This document shows, in pieces, positions 1 to 11,716 of a DNA stretch of 64,000 nt. The position numbers were made by a program, and so were the translations under genes. Numbering within the stretch: position 1 is the stretch's first letter; every line of letters begins with the position of its first letter. The notes beneath the pieces were generated by a model. The model searched no databases and was not told the DNA's origin. It saw only the letters and a program-made list of their open reading frames with translations. Source of the stretch: Colletotrichum lupini (lineage: Eukaryota; Ascomycota; Sordariomycetes; Glomerellales; Glomerellaceae); NCBI RefSeq assembly GCF_023278565.1, contig NC_064678.1:2356001-2420000 (forward strand), written 5' to 3'.

Positions 1-124
1 AGGCGTGCCCCCCCCCCCCCCCCATGTCTCTTTTTTTTTTCCTGTACTCTACTGCACAGTATACGCCAGACCAGTTCCACTTGATCTCACACCTCCCCCC
101 TTTCTCTTTCGTGGCCGTTTCCTC

Positions 125-391
125 ATGGACGACCAAAACCTGTCTAACCCCTCCGGGCATGATCACCAACTACAACGGCAGCCGTATTCCCACAGCGTCG
201 CAGTGGCACCCAAGAACCGCCTAGGTCCCCCCGCTGCCCCTCCCCCCAGTACACCCTCCACTGAAGTCATGTTTAGATTGGATCCTAGTAACGCAGATGA
301 TCGCCGGGCTTCCGATGTGATGTGGAATCATTTCGCCAAGGAAGTCTCTCAGCTGCTGAACCCCTGGACCGCAAATGTTCATAACCTGTAG
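125..391 (+). CDS. unrecognised short open frame, doubtful
   Basis: An 88-codon frame opens at the ATG at 125. The product begins MDDQNLSNPSGHDHQLQRQP and contains a proline-rich stretch (PPAAPPPSTP) followed by a more ordinary segment ending WTANVHNL. The composition is more protein-like than most short frames nearby, and it could be a first exon of a longer gene. I see no family motif, no clear donor site deciding the matter and no neighbour that supports it. It may equally be chance. Treat it as a candidate only. Confidence 0.18.
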   Translation: MDDQNLSNPSGHDHQLQRQPYSHSVAVAPKNRLGPPAAPPPSTPSTEVMFRLDPSNADDRRASDVMWNHFAKEVSQLLNPWTANVHNL

Positions 392-1346
392 GGGACTCGG
401 GAGAGCGAAGAATTGCCATGTCCCTGGGGTTAGTATGCTTGGTTTCCAACATCCGTCCGTAGTGTATGAACACAATCATTTTTTCCTCTCGTCATGTGGA
501 GACAGCAACGGTCTCTTTCGCCCGTATGATACGCACGTACTTTCAATCTTCTCATTTTATTTTCTCTTGGTCAAGGCCCTGAAAACATCTCCCCTTGACC
601 AAATCTTTCTTAATCATATCGCTGTGGTTCAAATGAAGTAAACAGACCGGGTTGCACTTTTGATGACACTGGTGATGATGCATGCCGAGAATGTAATCAA
701 TGACGACAACGTCAAGGAGGAGAAGCGATGCGAGATCTGCAGTCGTAGAACGAAGAGGAACGGCCGCCATTTTTTTTTTGTTCCATTCAAATGCACGCTG
801 TGTCGGGCTACGGGTGTCGACTTAGCCGAACGATCCAACGTCTTTTTCTTGTGGTTGCAAACGGCCCGTATGGCTGGGTCTAGTCTTCCTGGTACGTTCT
901 GGATATGGGTCGCCGCGGACCAGGCCCTCACCCTACTGGTGACCGTCGTGGTTCTCTCTGGGCGGTAGTCTGAAACGGTCAACGGTGACTTGGTAGCTGC
1001 GCCGGCGCTTCGGACGACAACGCCTCTCACCTTCCCTAGGCTCACGATTGGTCGAGCTGAGATGGAGGACTCGGCATCGTCCATGCGTGCTCACACAGCC
1101 CGTGTGGTTAATCACGAAGTGGGTGTCACTGAGGCAAGACACCGGAATACTTTCGGATACTGCGCTTGGAGAACGACTGGCTGGTTTTCCCTGCTTGTTG
1201 TTGTTGGCCAAGTTTGCTTCGATCGTTCGCCCTAGGTATCCGTAGATCTGGTACGCGCCTGCTGGTGCCTTGATCAACCAGGTTTGAAGACGACTGGTCC
1301 CTCGTGTACCGGCCGGCTTCCTTCTTTTGGCTTCAGGTTCTCTTCC

Positions 1347-1374
1347 TTTTTTTTTTTTCTTTTTTTTTTTTTTT
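1347..1374. repeat. poly(T) tract
   Basis: Twelve T, one C, then fifteen T. It is a simple homopolymer with no adjacent element that I can define. Confidence 0.9.
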
Positions 1375-4167
1375 ACCACGCAGTCCGTACACATGGCCAT
1401 GATTCGCTTGGTCGCGAGGCGAGCTGAGATTCTGATACATATTACGTAGATCTTAAGAGACGCAATAAAGTGACAGGCCCCAGGGTTGAATAGGGCGAGT
1501 GTGCGAGGCTGGCTGGGTGGCTGTCCCCGCTATGTTGAACTTTTCTGGGTCAAAAGAGCCGCAGATCCTATTTGATCCCATCAGCACGGCCTTGGTGCCA
1601 ATTCGCTGCCAGGTTGCTGCCATCCGCTGGTGGTACTCCGTACCAGGGATCGCCAACGGGACACAAACATTCCGAGGGCGGGCGACCAGGGTCCAGCGAA
1701 GATCACGGTGCACCGTGGCACCTCGTTTTCCGCCCTCCCCTCTTCTCCTGTGCTTGTCGCTCGCCCCTATTGATGGACAACCGAATGCCTCGCCAATTCC
1801 TCAACAGTTGGTGGGAGCGCGCGCGGGTGCGTGCGTGCGATGCGAATGCGTGGGTAGACGACGACAATGATAACGACCACCGGTGGCGATGCAGAAGGCA
1901 ATAGACATTAGACGAAAATACTCCTTGGGCCTCGGCAGCAGATGTGAAGATGTGCGAACTATCTGTCAGAGTGCTTTTTGATTGATTTGATAGACGTCGC
2001 TGTCGCGCTGCCTTGGCCACGTCTGTGCTCCTTCTCCTCTGGATATTTTCGGTTACAATTCGTCATTCCTCAAGATGATGTACGGGATATGGTCGCGGGA
2101 AGCGGGAAGAGGGGTCTCTTCACCTCGTCCTTGCGTCGTTTGAAGAATTGTCATGGCAAAGCCACAAGAGCAATGGTAAGTTGGGTCGGGTTGAGTTAAC
2201 CATCTCGAGTCGAGTCTGTGTCTTTGACGTCGTCTGGTGTCCGGATTTAGGGATCGGCCTCGAGGAAGAGAGGCGGTGGTGGGGGCTAGACGGAAATGGA
2301 AGGGAAAGATGGGAAAGATACATTGGCCGAGGTCACTTTGTTACTTTCCATTCCTCCCGTCTACTCTCCGTCTCCGTCTCCTTCTCTTTTTCTCTCCTGC
2401 CTTCCTAACGCCGTCTTCGTCGAGTCTCGCCTTCCCTGTACAGCCAAGATAGATACATCAGGTAGGTAGGAAGGTAGGTGCAGGGCATCTCGGGGAAACA
2501 TTTGTGAGGAAGGCACTCCGTACGAATTCGCATTGTCCATGGGTCTTGGCTGCCTACCTTACGTATGGACCGATGACGGGAACAAAGTTTCAAGATTCGT
2601 ATATTTTCATACTCTAACTTGCAAACAGGGGATACCGAGCTCATGTTTTCGTTACGTCTTGGACTTTTCTCCTCCTCTTCTGGACGAATACTTGGGGAAC
2701 TGTGGTGAGATTGGCCGACATGTTTATTTGACTTTTCAGTGAGCAAGGGATTGAGAATGAGGGAGGGTTCTCGGCCGTGTTCTTACTATGTAGGTATCCC
2801 CCACCCCCCACTGGCTTACCCTCCAATTACATGCGGCTAAATCTTCACGTCGATTCCGCATCTGGTATTGCATCAGATTGATTGACCGAATCATCCTGTC
2901 TTGGCACATGGTCCGTTGCCCGAAAATGTCCTACAAACTCCGTACCTACTGCGGTAGATAAACGCGTGCGTCTACTCCATACAAGGTTTTGCTGAGGAAC
3001 GAAGCCATCATGAGATTGGAGCACAAACGCCCATCTGCCCACGAATATGCAACGGACGTGTACCTGTCTGTTAAGTAGACAATACTTTCTCAACTCATTC
3101 GACACTCGAGACTTATTTGTGTGAATGCATGAAGGTACACGAAAGATTCCTTATCCACCATGCGATGCAATGTACGACGGGCGCACCATGTCGCGCCGTC
3201 CGTCTTCCGCCTTCTCCCTCGCTTTTCTTTGTCCCCGCCGCTCATCGCTCTTCCCATCTGCCCCGTTCTGCTGCCATAATCCTCGTCATGATCGACACTG
3301 GTAAAGCCCACCCGCTCATCTGCAGCAGAACATCCCCGATCTCGTGTTTGGCTGCGAGCGTTGACCCTGACCGAACGCTCTGTCCTCCGCCTCACCTGTA
3401 CCTCTTGTCCCTGTCTAGCGCCCTTGATAGCTACCTGAGCCTCTGCCATCCTTACCTGTCCGCAATTGGAGCATCTCAGCCATCCGATGTCTGCTGAACC
3501 CAGATGTGAGTTTGCACGCTCACTAATCACCCACCAACTCTTTCATTAACCCGTAAGCCTGTCTACCTTGGTATGTTTACCCTGTGTGCCTGGGTCCTGC
3601 GGTTTTCCTTGCGCCTCGCGCCATACAGTCACTATGATTGAGCCATATATGTATATGCACCCACGTTGCACAAACTTTGATCGAGGGCCCATATCAGCCG
3701 AACGAGCGGTGGCGGGGAATAATTGTTTAAAAAAAAAACCGATGGAAAGTCTGGCCCTGGACGTTTGAGGTTCCCACTCATCGTCGCTGACGTGGCTGCC
3801 AACCAACGTGGGAGACCCCTCTCGTTTCGCCCAGGCACTGCCGACTTGATCAGGACCGCTTGAGTGCTTCGGTAGGTATCCATACCCAGTTGGTGTACCT
3901 GGGCTAGACAAAAATTGAAAGTTGTAACCATGTTGCTATTCCCTCATGTCACGATGCATTTTGTAGCTGTAGATGTGTTTTCGTGACTTTTTGATTATTG
4001 GTGATGTATACACCTTTTACGACAGTATAGCTAAATTCAATGGGCGTGAGATTCTATTCCTGAATCTCTACCGTCCTGCCGCCGTCCCATGCCAGACCTT
4101 TTTGATTTCTCAGGTCTCCCAATTGCGCCATCCCCTCGCTAGGGTTTGAATATCAGGTATCAAAGCT

Positions 4168-4193
4168 AAAAAAAAAAAAAAAAAAAAAAAAAA
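4168..4193. repeat. 26-base poly(A) tract
   Basis: An uninterrupted run of 26 A lies about 150 bp past the stop codon of the minus-strand flbD gene. Next to it (about 4111-4160, read on the minus strand) is a stretch resembling a degenerate tRNA A-box (TGGCGCAATTGGG), but no tRNA fold or B-box of good quality is present. It could be a retroposed tail or simple slippage expansion. Confidence 0.9.
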
Positions 4194-4346
4194 CCAGGGC
4201 ACAAGTTTTACGTCCCATTCCCAGACGTACCGCCCATTAGACGTGGTTCGCGATTCCAGAACCCATGTACTCTTTAGTGATACATTATGGCATACATGAG
4301 GATTGTATCCCTTGGGGTACAAAAAACAGTCGAATTCGTTGTTTCC

Positions 4347-5249
4347 TCAGCCCAGAAGCGCGGAAACATCCATTCTGGAGTCCTTGTCCGCAGATGAAGG
4401 AGATGGCGGCGGCAGGGCTTGCTGAACCGTACTCCTCACAGGCGAGTTGGGTGCTGTGAGGAGGTGGGATGGGAGAGAAGGCAGGCGCATGTGGCCAGCT
4501 TCTTTTCTATCAGTTGGAGCATTGATGAGGCTACCAAAGGAAGGCAGCGAGCGAGGGGCCGAGTTCTCGTCCATGCGGAGCGGAGCCAGTTGGACAGATG
4601 GCGATGTACCCCGCGAGAGGCATTGGGGGGAAGTGGTGTAGCTTGAGGCAGCATCGGACATGGTGGACGTCTCTCCGTCAAGGCCGTCTGTGCCAGGCGA
4701 AGAGGTAGAGTTGGGCGACGGAAGCGGCGACTCGAATTGGTAGTAAGGGTGGCTGTGGGTGTAAAAGGCGGGAGAGACAGGCGACGACATGCCGTGTCTC
4801 GTGTGAGGGTAGGAGGCGGCATGAGAATTAATGGTGAGAGTGGGTCGGAAACCAGAGTGACCATATCTGCGGTCGTCGTAGCCGGAGGTGCTGCCTTGGT
4901 TGGCCCTGCGACGATCGTGACGCTTTCTGCGGTTCTGGCTTCCATTCCACCAGTTCTTGACGGCATTGTCACTGCGGCCGTGGAGCCGTCTTGCAATCTC
5001 TGCCCACCTCTTGCCGATCTCGTTGACGAGAACCTCGATTTGAGCACCCTCCTCGGGAGTGATGGGCTCGTGATTCAAGGTGGGCTTCAGGTTTTGATGG
5101 AATCGTTCTCTGCATTGCTTCGGTGTCCTTGTTCCCAGGGCTTGAGCAATGCGCACCCAGTTCAATGGGCCCTGGTCGTTGACAAGTTGCATGAGATAGG
5201 CGTCTTCCTGTTGGGACCAAGGCCCTCTCCTTTGAGAAGCGAGAGACAT
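4347..5249 (-). CDS. flbD: R2R3 Myb transcription factor FlbD / RCA-1
   Basis: A 300-residue product from one uninterrupted frame. Two Myb repeats sit at the N-terminus. R2 (about residues 8-56) starts RGPWSQQEDAYL and contains GPLNWVRIAQ and PKQCRERFHQNLKP. R3 (about 57-110) contains GKRWAEIARRLHGRSDNAVK and ends NWWNGSQNRRKR. These blocks match the FlbD/RCA-1 family closely, including the KQCRER and NAVKNWWN recognition helices. The rest is Ser/Pro-rich and low in structure, as usual for the family, ending MDVSALLG. In Aspergillus nidulans FlbD acts in the nucleus upstream of the conidiation regulator brlA, and Neurospora RCA-1 is the homologue. The start at 5249 places the first Myb tryptophan at the usual distance from the N-terminus. 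The upstream side is an unusually long intergenic region, which fits a gene under developmental control, although no operator could be defined. Confidence 0.93.
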   Translation of the reverse strand: MSLASQRRGPWSQQEDAYLMQLVNDQGPLNWVRIAQALGTRTPKQCRERFHQNLKPTLNHEPITPEEGAQIEVLVNEIGKRWAEIARRLHGRSDNAVKNWWNGSQNRRKRHDRRRANQGSTSGYDDRRYGHSGFRPTLTINSHAASYPHTRHGMSSPVSPAFYTHSHPYYQFESPLPSPNSTSSPGTDGLDGETSTMSDAASSYTTSPQCLSRGTSPSVQLAPLRMDENSAPRSLPSFGSLINAPTDRKEAGHMRLPSLPSHLLTAPNSPVRSTVQQALPPPSPSSADKDSRMDVSALLG

Positions 5250-5344
5250 TTTTGGCTGTGGGAAAGTTTGCGAGGTAGTGGCTGAAGTGTTGATTTGTGA
5301 GTATCGGTATCAACAGAGCACAAGGGAATCCGACGATAATGTAT

Positions 5345-5378
5345 CAGTGTGCGTGTGTGTGTATGTGTATGGATATGG
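5345..5378. repeat. GT-rich microsatellite in the flbD leader region
   Basis: An imperfect (GT)n tract begins about 95 bp upstream of the flbD start codon. On the flbD strand it reads as a CA-rich stretch, so it may lie in the 5' untranslated leader or core promoter. Confidence 0.75.
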
Positions 5379-6024
5379 GAGGAGAAGAAGTACAGTTGTA
5401 AAGTGGTAGTTGAAGGCTAATGGCAAGTTGATGCTGGAAGTGAAGAGGCTGAATGAGGTCTTGGATGAGCGTGGGATGTCTGCGTATATATGTTGTTGAG
5501 CAGGTGGAAGCAGCGTGGTGGAGAAACCGAGCCAAAAGCAGAAGCGTTCAGGTTGGAAAGGCTGTGCGTTCAGAAGGAGGTGTGTAGGTAGGTAGGCACG
5601 AATACTGCGTATGTGACCGACTACAAGAATAAAATTGGAGGGCCTGGGGGACGACGACGAAAGAATAAGAAAGGATAAGGTTTGGGTCGAACCTGGTTAG
5701 AGGGTGGGAGAATAAGAACGGGGGTGTCGTAGATGAAAGGAACTTGCCCCAGTCCAGACGAGTAGATCAAAATCAGGATCAGGATCAGAGCAGACGCAGA
5801 CGCAGAAGCAGAAGAGACGGGTGATGGGTGATGATGGTAAGTGGAGCGACGGTTCGTGAAAATCCCCCGGCACACGCCCCATGTCCCACGCTCACACTCA
5901 TTGCACGCCCACGCCTACACCCACGCCTACCTTACTTAGCCCACGCCCACCTAGTCCGGATTGGAAGCCAGCCCATGTCCGCGAGAGAAGGTACTTCGTA
6001 CCATGGGCAAGTGCCAACGTCACC

Positions 6025-6054
6025 GGCAGCGGCAGCGGCAGCGGTAGCGGCAGC
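6025..6054. repeat. 6-bp tandem repeat (GGCAGC)n
   Basis: Five imperfect copies of a GGCAGC/GGTAGC unit, a simple microsatellite in the long intergenic region upstream of flbD. Confidence 0.85.
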
Positions 6055-6302
6055 AAGCGGTACTCGGTGGCCCATGGGACAGCTCCGGGAGGCAGAGGTC
6101 CAGAATGTAGAAGAGCACGACCAGAAGAAGCTGGGAAAGGGCGAGCCGCCTTCCCTGTCTAAGCTTGGGAGTCAGAGGACGGACTTTTGGGGTGAACCTA
6201 ACAAAAGGGAGCTACAAAGCTAGAAAAGGCATGCGAGGTTCTCGTGCAAAGTACATCTTCCTCTAAGATCGGGAACTGGAGGTGCGGGGATGGGTGAGGG
6301 CA

Positions 6303-6330
6303 TGGGCGTGGGCGTGGGCGTGGGCGTGGG
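6303..6330. repeat. 6-bp tandem repeat (GGGCGT)n
   Basis: More than four copies of GGGCGT. A C-rich counterpart (CCCACGCC words) occurs about 370 bp to the left at 5908-5950. The two could pair as an inverted repeat in a transcript, but the pairing is between simple repeats and may mean nothing. Confidence 0.85.
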
Positions 6331-7632
6331 CTGGCAACCGCAAGAGATGTGAGAACGAAGAGAAAGAGAAGGAGAAGAAGGAAAGAGACGGAGAGTGCCA
6401 GAGCCAGTGCCAATGCTCAGGTCGACATTAGCTGTATCCGTCGTCGTAGTGTAGTTATCGTTGTCGCTGTCGTCGCCTTTGAGCAATGGAAGAGACAAGT
6501 ACATTTCTTGCGGTACCTCGAGGTCTGGTACGGAGTATGGAAGCCTTGGTAGGAGAAAGGCCTAGATCCAGGCCCGAGTCGCTCTCTCCAGCCAGTGAGG
6601 TGAGTGGGAAGAAAAACTGGTAGCGTGGGAGATCACCTCAAATCGCGGTACGGAACGGGGCCGCTTGTCACTTGCTTCGTACTCATCCAACAGGGTGAGC
6701 CATCCGTCCTCGACATACCTTACCTACGCACTCAGTATAGGTAGGATTCGGAGGTACCTCACACCACCACCACCATCACTAGGAAGGTAGGTATCACCAA
6801 CGAGCCTCAACTGCCCGTTTCCTCCTCTTTCCCTCTTGCCTTTCTTTCTGTTTACTTTCCTCCCCGGCTCGAGATAACTTCAAGTGGTGTCTTCTCGAGC
6901 CCAAGCTATCATTCCGCATCACTTCACAATCGTGGTATGAACTTGACCCTATTATTGGTCCAAAGGTCACTCGACACTATCTGTTTACTGCACATGGATG
7001 ACAGAGTATGACCGCGGGAGGGAACCTATGAACCACGGCCGAAGCTGGTGCCACGACCAGACCCAGGCGACGGGAAAGACTTCTTTCAATTGACAAGCCT
7101 GACTTGCGGCTATCTCCTTTCGAAACACACGCCCTTGGCCCTTGTACTGCTTGTCGTACCGCCCTAGTCCCTGTCGACCATCCCTATCCCGGCTCCAGCT
7201 TCGCTGCTGGTGATAACCCTTGTTCTTCTTGTGGGATCGGGGCCTGTCCCTGGCTCTCGAAGCGGCCCCGGCTCAAGCCACAGTCCAGAACTAAGCCAAC
7301 GCCATGGACCCAGCGGGACAGGATGCTCTGTGATCTGATGCCAGGATGATGCTAGGATATGACCAGGCTGTGGCCCGCTATTGGAACCGGCCGCTGCTGA
7401 ATGGACGGATGAGGCATAGTAAGAACGACGAGGGTTCCCGATCGTGGAGGTCCAACTGTTTCTTACCTATCCAAGAGGTACCCAAAAAACGGCACATGCA
7501 GGCGCATTCGGAGCGGGCTAGGCACAGCTGATTCGTCTCCCCGACTCGTTCCTAGCTTCTAGCTCTAGCATTGGTGGCATCTGGTCAACGGATAATCATG
7601 GTTGCTCATACCGTAATCTCAGAGGTCCTCAT

Positions 7633-7662
7633 CTGCCCTCACCTGCCCTCACCTGCCCTCAC
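7633..7662. repeat. 10-bp tandem repeat, three copies
   Basis: CTGCCCTCAC occurs three times head to tail without mismatch, followed directly by CTTACCTTAC words. It is a short minisatellite in intergenic DNA. Confidence 0.9.
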
Positions 7663-9767
7663 CTTACCTTACACCATCTCGCCTGTGTGTGCTTGGACTA
7701 AGACTGACCATTGAGGGGCAATCTGGGCGGGTCCGAGTTGAGAGATTGGTGTCCGACGAACTTTGCCAGGCGCATTCGGATAACCTCAACTGCTCAGGGA
7801 TCGTCGTCGGCTCGGTGGTCCTGCTTCATTCATCTGACGGAATGTCACGTATGTGTCTGACACTGTTCACTTGCCTTCGTTGGAGAGACGAAGGTCAACG
7901 CACCTTGACACTGCTCTTGAGGTGGGCACAGACGACGGAAGCACGAGCGATACGTCCAGGAGGCTGACATCTGTTCATCTTGAACTGATCCTTTGATTCA
8001 TGATTAGACTTTTCCCTGCAAGCGTGTCCTCTCTTTTTTTCCCCTCAGTCTTAATTTTCTCAAATTGTGGAATCGTCGGACTCGACTTGCTTTCAACTGA
8101 TGGATTCGATTGACTTGGTTGTCGAGCTGCATATCTCACAATGATCCAGCTCAACAAGCCGACCGAGTGCGAGTCGCACGATGCACAGACTCTGCATGTA
8201 CGGTTGGTCAAGGTTGCGGCGGCGCGCACTGGTGCAGAATCTGTGAGCTTTCTGGAGTTGCAATGTCTGTACCCAGCTTGCTTGCGTTGCGCGATGCGGA
8301 TGCGAGTCGACACGGTACTCTGCGCAGTATGAAGCATACCTGTCCCACGCCGACGCCGCAGACGTTCTTCGGCGAACCCTGCTCGGTACCCCTATGGACT
8401 TTTGCCGCTCCCGTTCACGTTCCTGACCCAGTCCGCCTTCGGTCTTACCAAGGAACGATAGACGGATGGACTGGCCGAGATGAGATCGGAGTGTATCAGG
8501 CCCGGCCTCGCTGGAAACGGCTGCATTACGCTGCCCACACAAGATCGTACTCATGAGTGTAAATTTTGACGGAAACAACAGCCATGCCATTAATACACTC
8601 ATCGTCTGCCCATTCATCGTCTCGGGAGGCCCGTCTTGCCTGTGTTCAGCTGGCCGGGATGGGTAATCTGTGGAATGCGACCAGTTGGTGGGCGGACCGG
8701 CGATCAGGCCGGGTATGGTGTAAGAGGTGGCAACGATGAGGGGCCAACCCTATTGGTGGGGGATGCGTGAGCCTAAGGACAAGAGGTATGGTAGGACACA
8801 CCCGATATTCACGTCGTCAATCTGTCTCTCGGTCTGCATCATGGCCGTTGACTGGCGTGCCGTACGCTGGCCAGTGTGCGTTTGAATGCATCAACAACTT
8901 TCTAGAATCAAGCGTAAGCAGATTTGCAATTCAGGGAGGCCAAAGGACGGGTCTGACCGTGATGAGGAACGTCGGTGGAGGGATGGAATGGATACCTCGG
9001 GACGAAAGACCGGTTTTGGTGGGGCTGGGTGGTTGATCGAAACAATCCGATCTCTAATAGCTCTCTGGTGCCCTGTAAGGGTTACTGCCATGCTCTGCCC
9101 ATCAAGCGTCAACTTTGGCATCTATTTACCTACTTGAAGTCTGTGGACAGGCACCGTAGCGAAAACAATACCGCAAATGCAGTATCAGAAGAACAAGATA
9201 GAAAAATCGGGGGCCGGTGCCGCTGTATGCCCCGAAGATGGGCCCCAAAAAGAGGCGAAAGCGGGCCAGGTACTGTTGCAAAGGTTGACGTCCAGGTGGG
9301 TTATCGGCGTCGTATACCCGTAGGTAGGTATCCGTACGTAAAGTAAACTACGGGTACGAAAAGTCGTGGTTGAGTTCCATGTCTGGGCCAGTCGTGCGTG
9401 GATGGAGAGGAGTGACGGGAGTGCATGAATCAGACGTCGGGGCGGGTTTTGGTCTGTCGCGGGCTGGCAGGTCTCATCCGGCACCTTATTGGCCTGGTAG
9501 TTTTTGTCAGGAGCGCGAATAGGGATGGCGTGCCGCTACAATGGGCATGGCGCCGTTGCACAATTGCAAATGATTCTTTGCTCTTCTCGGACGACACCAC
9601 AGGGGAGCCTTTCCGGGTGGTAGAGCACGAGTTATTGATAGGGGTGAGGGTGAGGGTGTGCGTATGTGAGTGTGTGTAAGAGACACAGAGAGACATAGAG
9701 ACAGAAACAGAGATACCTAGGTTGAGGGAACGGTCCGACCAAAGGGACACCAAAGCGTTCGGCCAGA

Positions 9768-9806
9768 CGTCAACGTCAATGTCAAACGTCAACGTCAACA
9801 TCAACC
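9768..9806. repeat. 6-bp tandem repeat (CGTCAA)n
   Basis: An imperfect run of CGTCAA/TGTCAA/CATCAA units in intergenic DNA. Confidence 0.75.
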
Positions 9807-10190
9807 GGCCAGGCACTTCAGGGTCGCCAAGTGAGCCAAGCTTCACGGTTTGTGCTACGAAGCTACGAGGTAGGTACTTGTCAAGGAGAGCGGATAGGGC
9901 AGGTATCGGTCTCTAGCTCTGAGACTCTTTGAATTACGTCTTGGTCTCCCGTCCGTCCCTAGGCCTGCGTGCCTGGCCTGTCCTGACCTCTGATGCCGCG
10001 GCTTAGGTAAGTAAGCTCATAATGATGTGTAAATGTTCGATACGTATCCGTGTCCGCACAGGAATTGTGCACCTACCTTAAGGTACATTACGTTTCGACT
10101 CGTACCGACCTTAGGGTATCAGGAGATAGGTACTTTACCTACCTTCCCATAGGTTGTGAAATGTACGTTGCGACTCACTTTGTGCCCGCC

Positions 10191-10220
10191 TCGAGAGTCG
10201 AGAGTCGAGAGTCGGGAGTC
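10191..10220. repeat. 7-bp tandem repeat (TCGAGAG)n
   Basis: About four copies of a TCGAGAG unit, the last with GGGAG. It is a simple minisatellite of normal composition. Confidence 0.85.
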
Positions 10221-11700
10221 AAGACCCAGGACCCCAGAACCCTTCCTTCCCCCGCATCCGCCAGTGTTCAACTTGTCCCGAGTCGAGATGGGCACGTACC
10301 CCTGTTTCGAACACTGCGCTACATATCTCTTCAAAACGGGCGTATCCGTACGGATTCAGCGCTAGTAGTGCGCCGGACTGGATTTGCCTTGTTTGCCTAT
10401 CGCGCCGGAAAGAGCATCGTCGAATATTGTGTCCATCAGAGTCCCTCGGAGCATCGAGATGGCACTTAGTGTGCACGGCAATTGCAACGCTGTTTTCAGG
10501 CGGCGGTCACGGATGCATCATCGCGTCGTCTTGTCGGAGATTGACCTCATGGCCCAGCTGCGTATCGCTGTTCCCAGAGCAGAGCCACAGCACAGCAGTC
10601 GATGAATCGTCTCCATGATCAGACACGGTGGCACGGCAGGATTTGATATACGGATCATGGGATCTCGACCATCTCCAGTCTCTGCTTCTGCAGCAGGCTT
10701 TGCACCTCTGTGTCATGACTACTACTTGTGGTCAACAAAGGCACGGGACACGATCTACTGGACAGCCAGACCAACGCAAACCGGCACTCAAAGACGGCCC
10801 AGAACTGCAAAGTGGTGGTGGCAGTAACCTGAGGTAGGTAAACGTCTTGGGGCAAGACGGTTACTAAGCTAAAGTATCCCTATCCGCAGGTCGCACCTAG
10901 ACCGTGGAGTAGGTAGGTAATGCCTTAGCTTAGGAACTCCCATCAGAAAGACGCTGAGAGAACCAAGGTTGAAAGTGGAAAGGACAGTTTCTGACCCCAC
11001 CCGCATTGCCCATGGACCGATGTTGCCTGCATCATGAAGTACCTTGTGTACTAGACTCCAGACGGCGAAGGCGATGACTACGCACAGTTCATTGCTCTGT
11101 CTCCGGGAATAGTAGCTTCAATGCCCCGGCTTCAGCGCGACAGGACCCCGCTCACTCTCAGCCACGCTTGCTACGGCAGATATCCAGCCCTTATTCAAAG
11201 TGAATGGGCCGCGAGGGCTCGACCAGGTCAATAGAACGAACAAGAGACGAGATATACGGGAGATCCTCACAACGTGTGCTAGCCATCGACCGTAGCACAT
11301 AAGCTTCGAACCAAACACCAGACCCTTGTCCTTTAAGCCAAGCTTTGCCTAGGCAAGGGGACCAGCGGCTGTCAGGGGCGGAGCGTATTGTCCGCGTCAC
11401 TGGTCAGAGTGTGAACGGACTATTAGGCACAGGCAACCAGTCAGTCACCTTTGACTTGGTTCTGAAATGGGTAGGATGGCTGTATCTGTCATTTTGCGCC
11501 CATGTGTTGCTGTTGGCTTCATTCCAGAGAACAAGGCTGAGGCTCAGGCCATCGGTCGTGCTTCATCCACATGCGAGGTATAACGCCAAGGTATGTAGCA
11601 ACGGTGATGTTCCGTTGATGATGGGATGAGCCATGTCAAATCATGACAAGCTTCCGGAGGGGTCGAGACGAGAGGTAAACCGTAAAAGAGGGAAGAAATG

Positions 11701-11716
11701 GACGCGTCTGCCGTCT
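11701..11716. repeat. left copy of 16-bp direct repeat flanking AT-rich island
   Basis: GACGCGTCTGCCGTCT sits exactly where the composition changes from normal to AT-rich. The identical 16 bases recur at 13090-13105 at the other edge. The pair looks like a target-site duplication made when the island inserted. Confidence 0.8.

Larger units (their letters stand above)
1..4346. other. gene-poor stretch downstream of flbD
   Basis: I recognise no protein family on either strand here. Open frames are short, overlap each other on opposite strands and have low-complexity translations, as expected of non-coding DNA of normal GC content. The stretch holds homopolymer runs (C-rich at 9-23, T-rich at 1347-1374, 26 A at 4168-4193) and scattered TAGGTAGG/CCTACC words, for example at 2461-2480. 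The 3' untranslated region of the minus-strand flbD gene must lie in its last few hundred bases. An unrecognised gene with several introns cannot be excluded by eye. Confidence 0.5.
5250..11700. other. gene-poor region upstream of flbD, part 1
   Basis: Normal-composition DNA in which I recognise no gene. It starts with the promoter and 5' leader of flbD, including a GT-rich microsatellite. It also holds several short tandem repeats (annotated separately), scattered CCTACC/GGTAGG words and palindromic CCGTACGG-like words. The longer open frames around 8093-8617 overlap on both strands and show no family motif. Confidence 0.5.

Noticed and set aside
4049..4193. tRNA-like A-box (TGGCGCAATTGGG on the minus strand) next to a 26-base poly(A) tract, suggestive of a SINE or tRNA gene
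   Set aside because: No four-arm fold, the D-stem does not pair and no proper B-box is at the right distance. The poly(A) lies on the opposite strand sense to the A-box. Kept only as a simple repeat.
8093..8617. Two long overlapping frames on opposite strands (174 and 148 codons)
   Set aside because: Neither translation shows a motif, and each is the shadow of the other. There is no intron or start context in favour of either.
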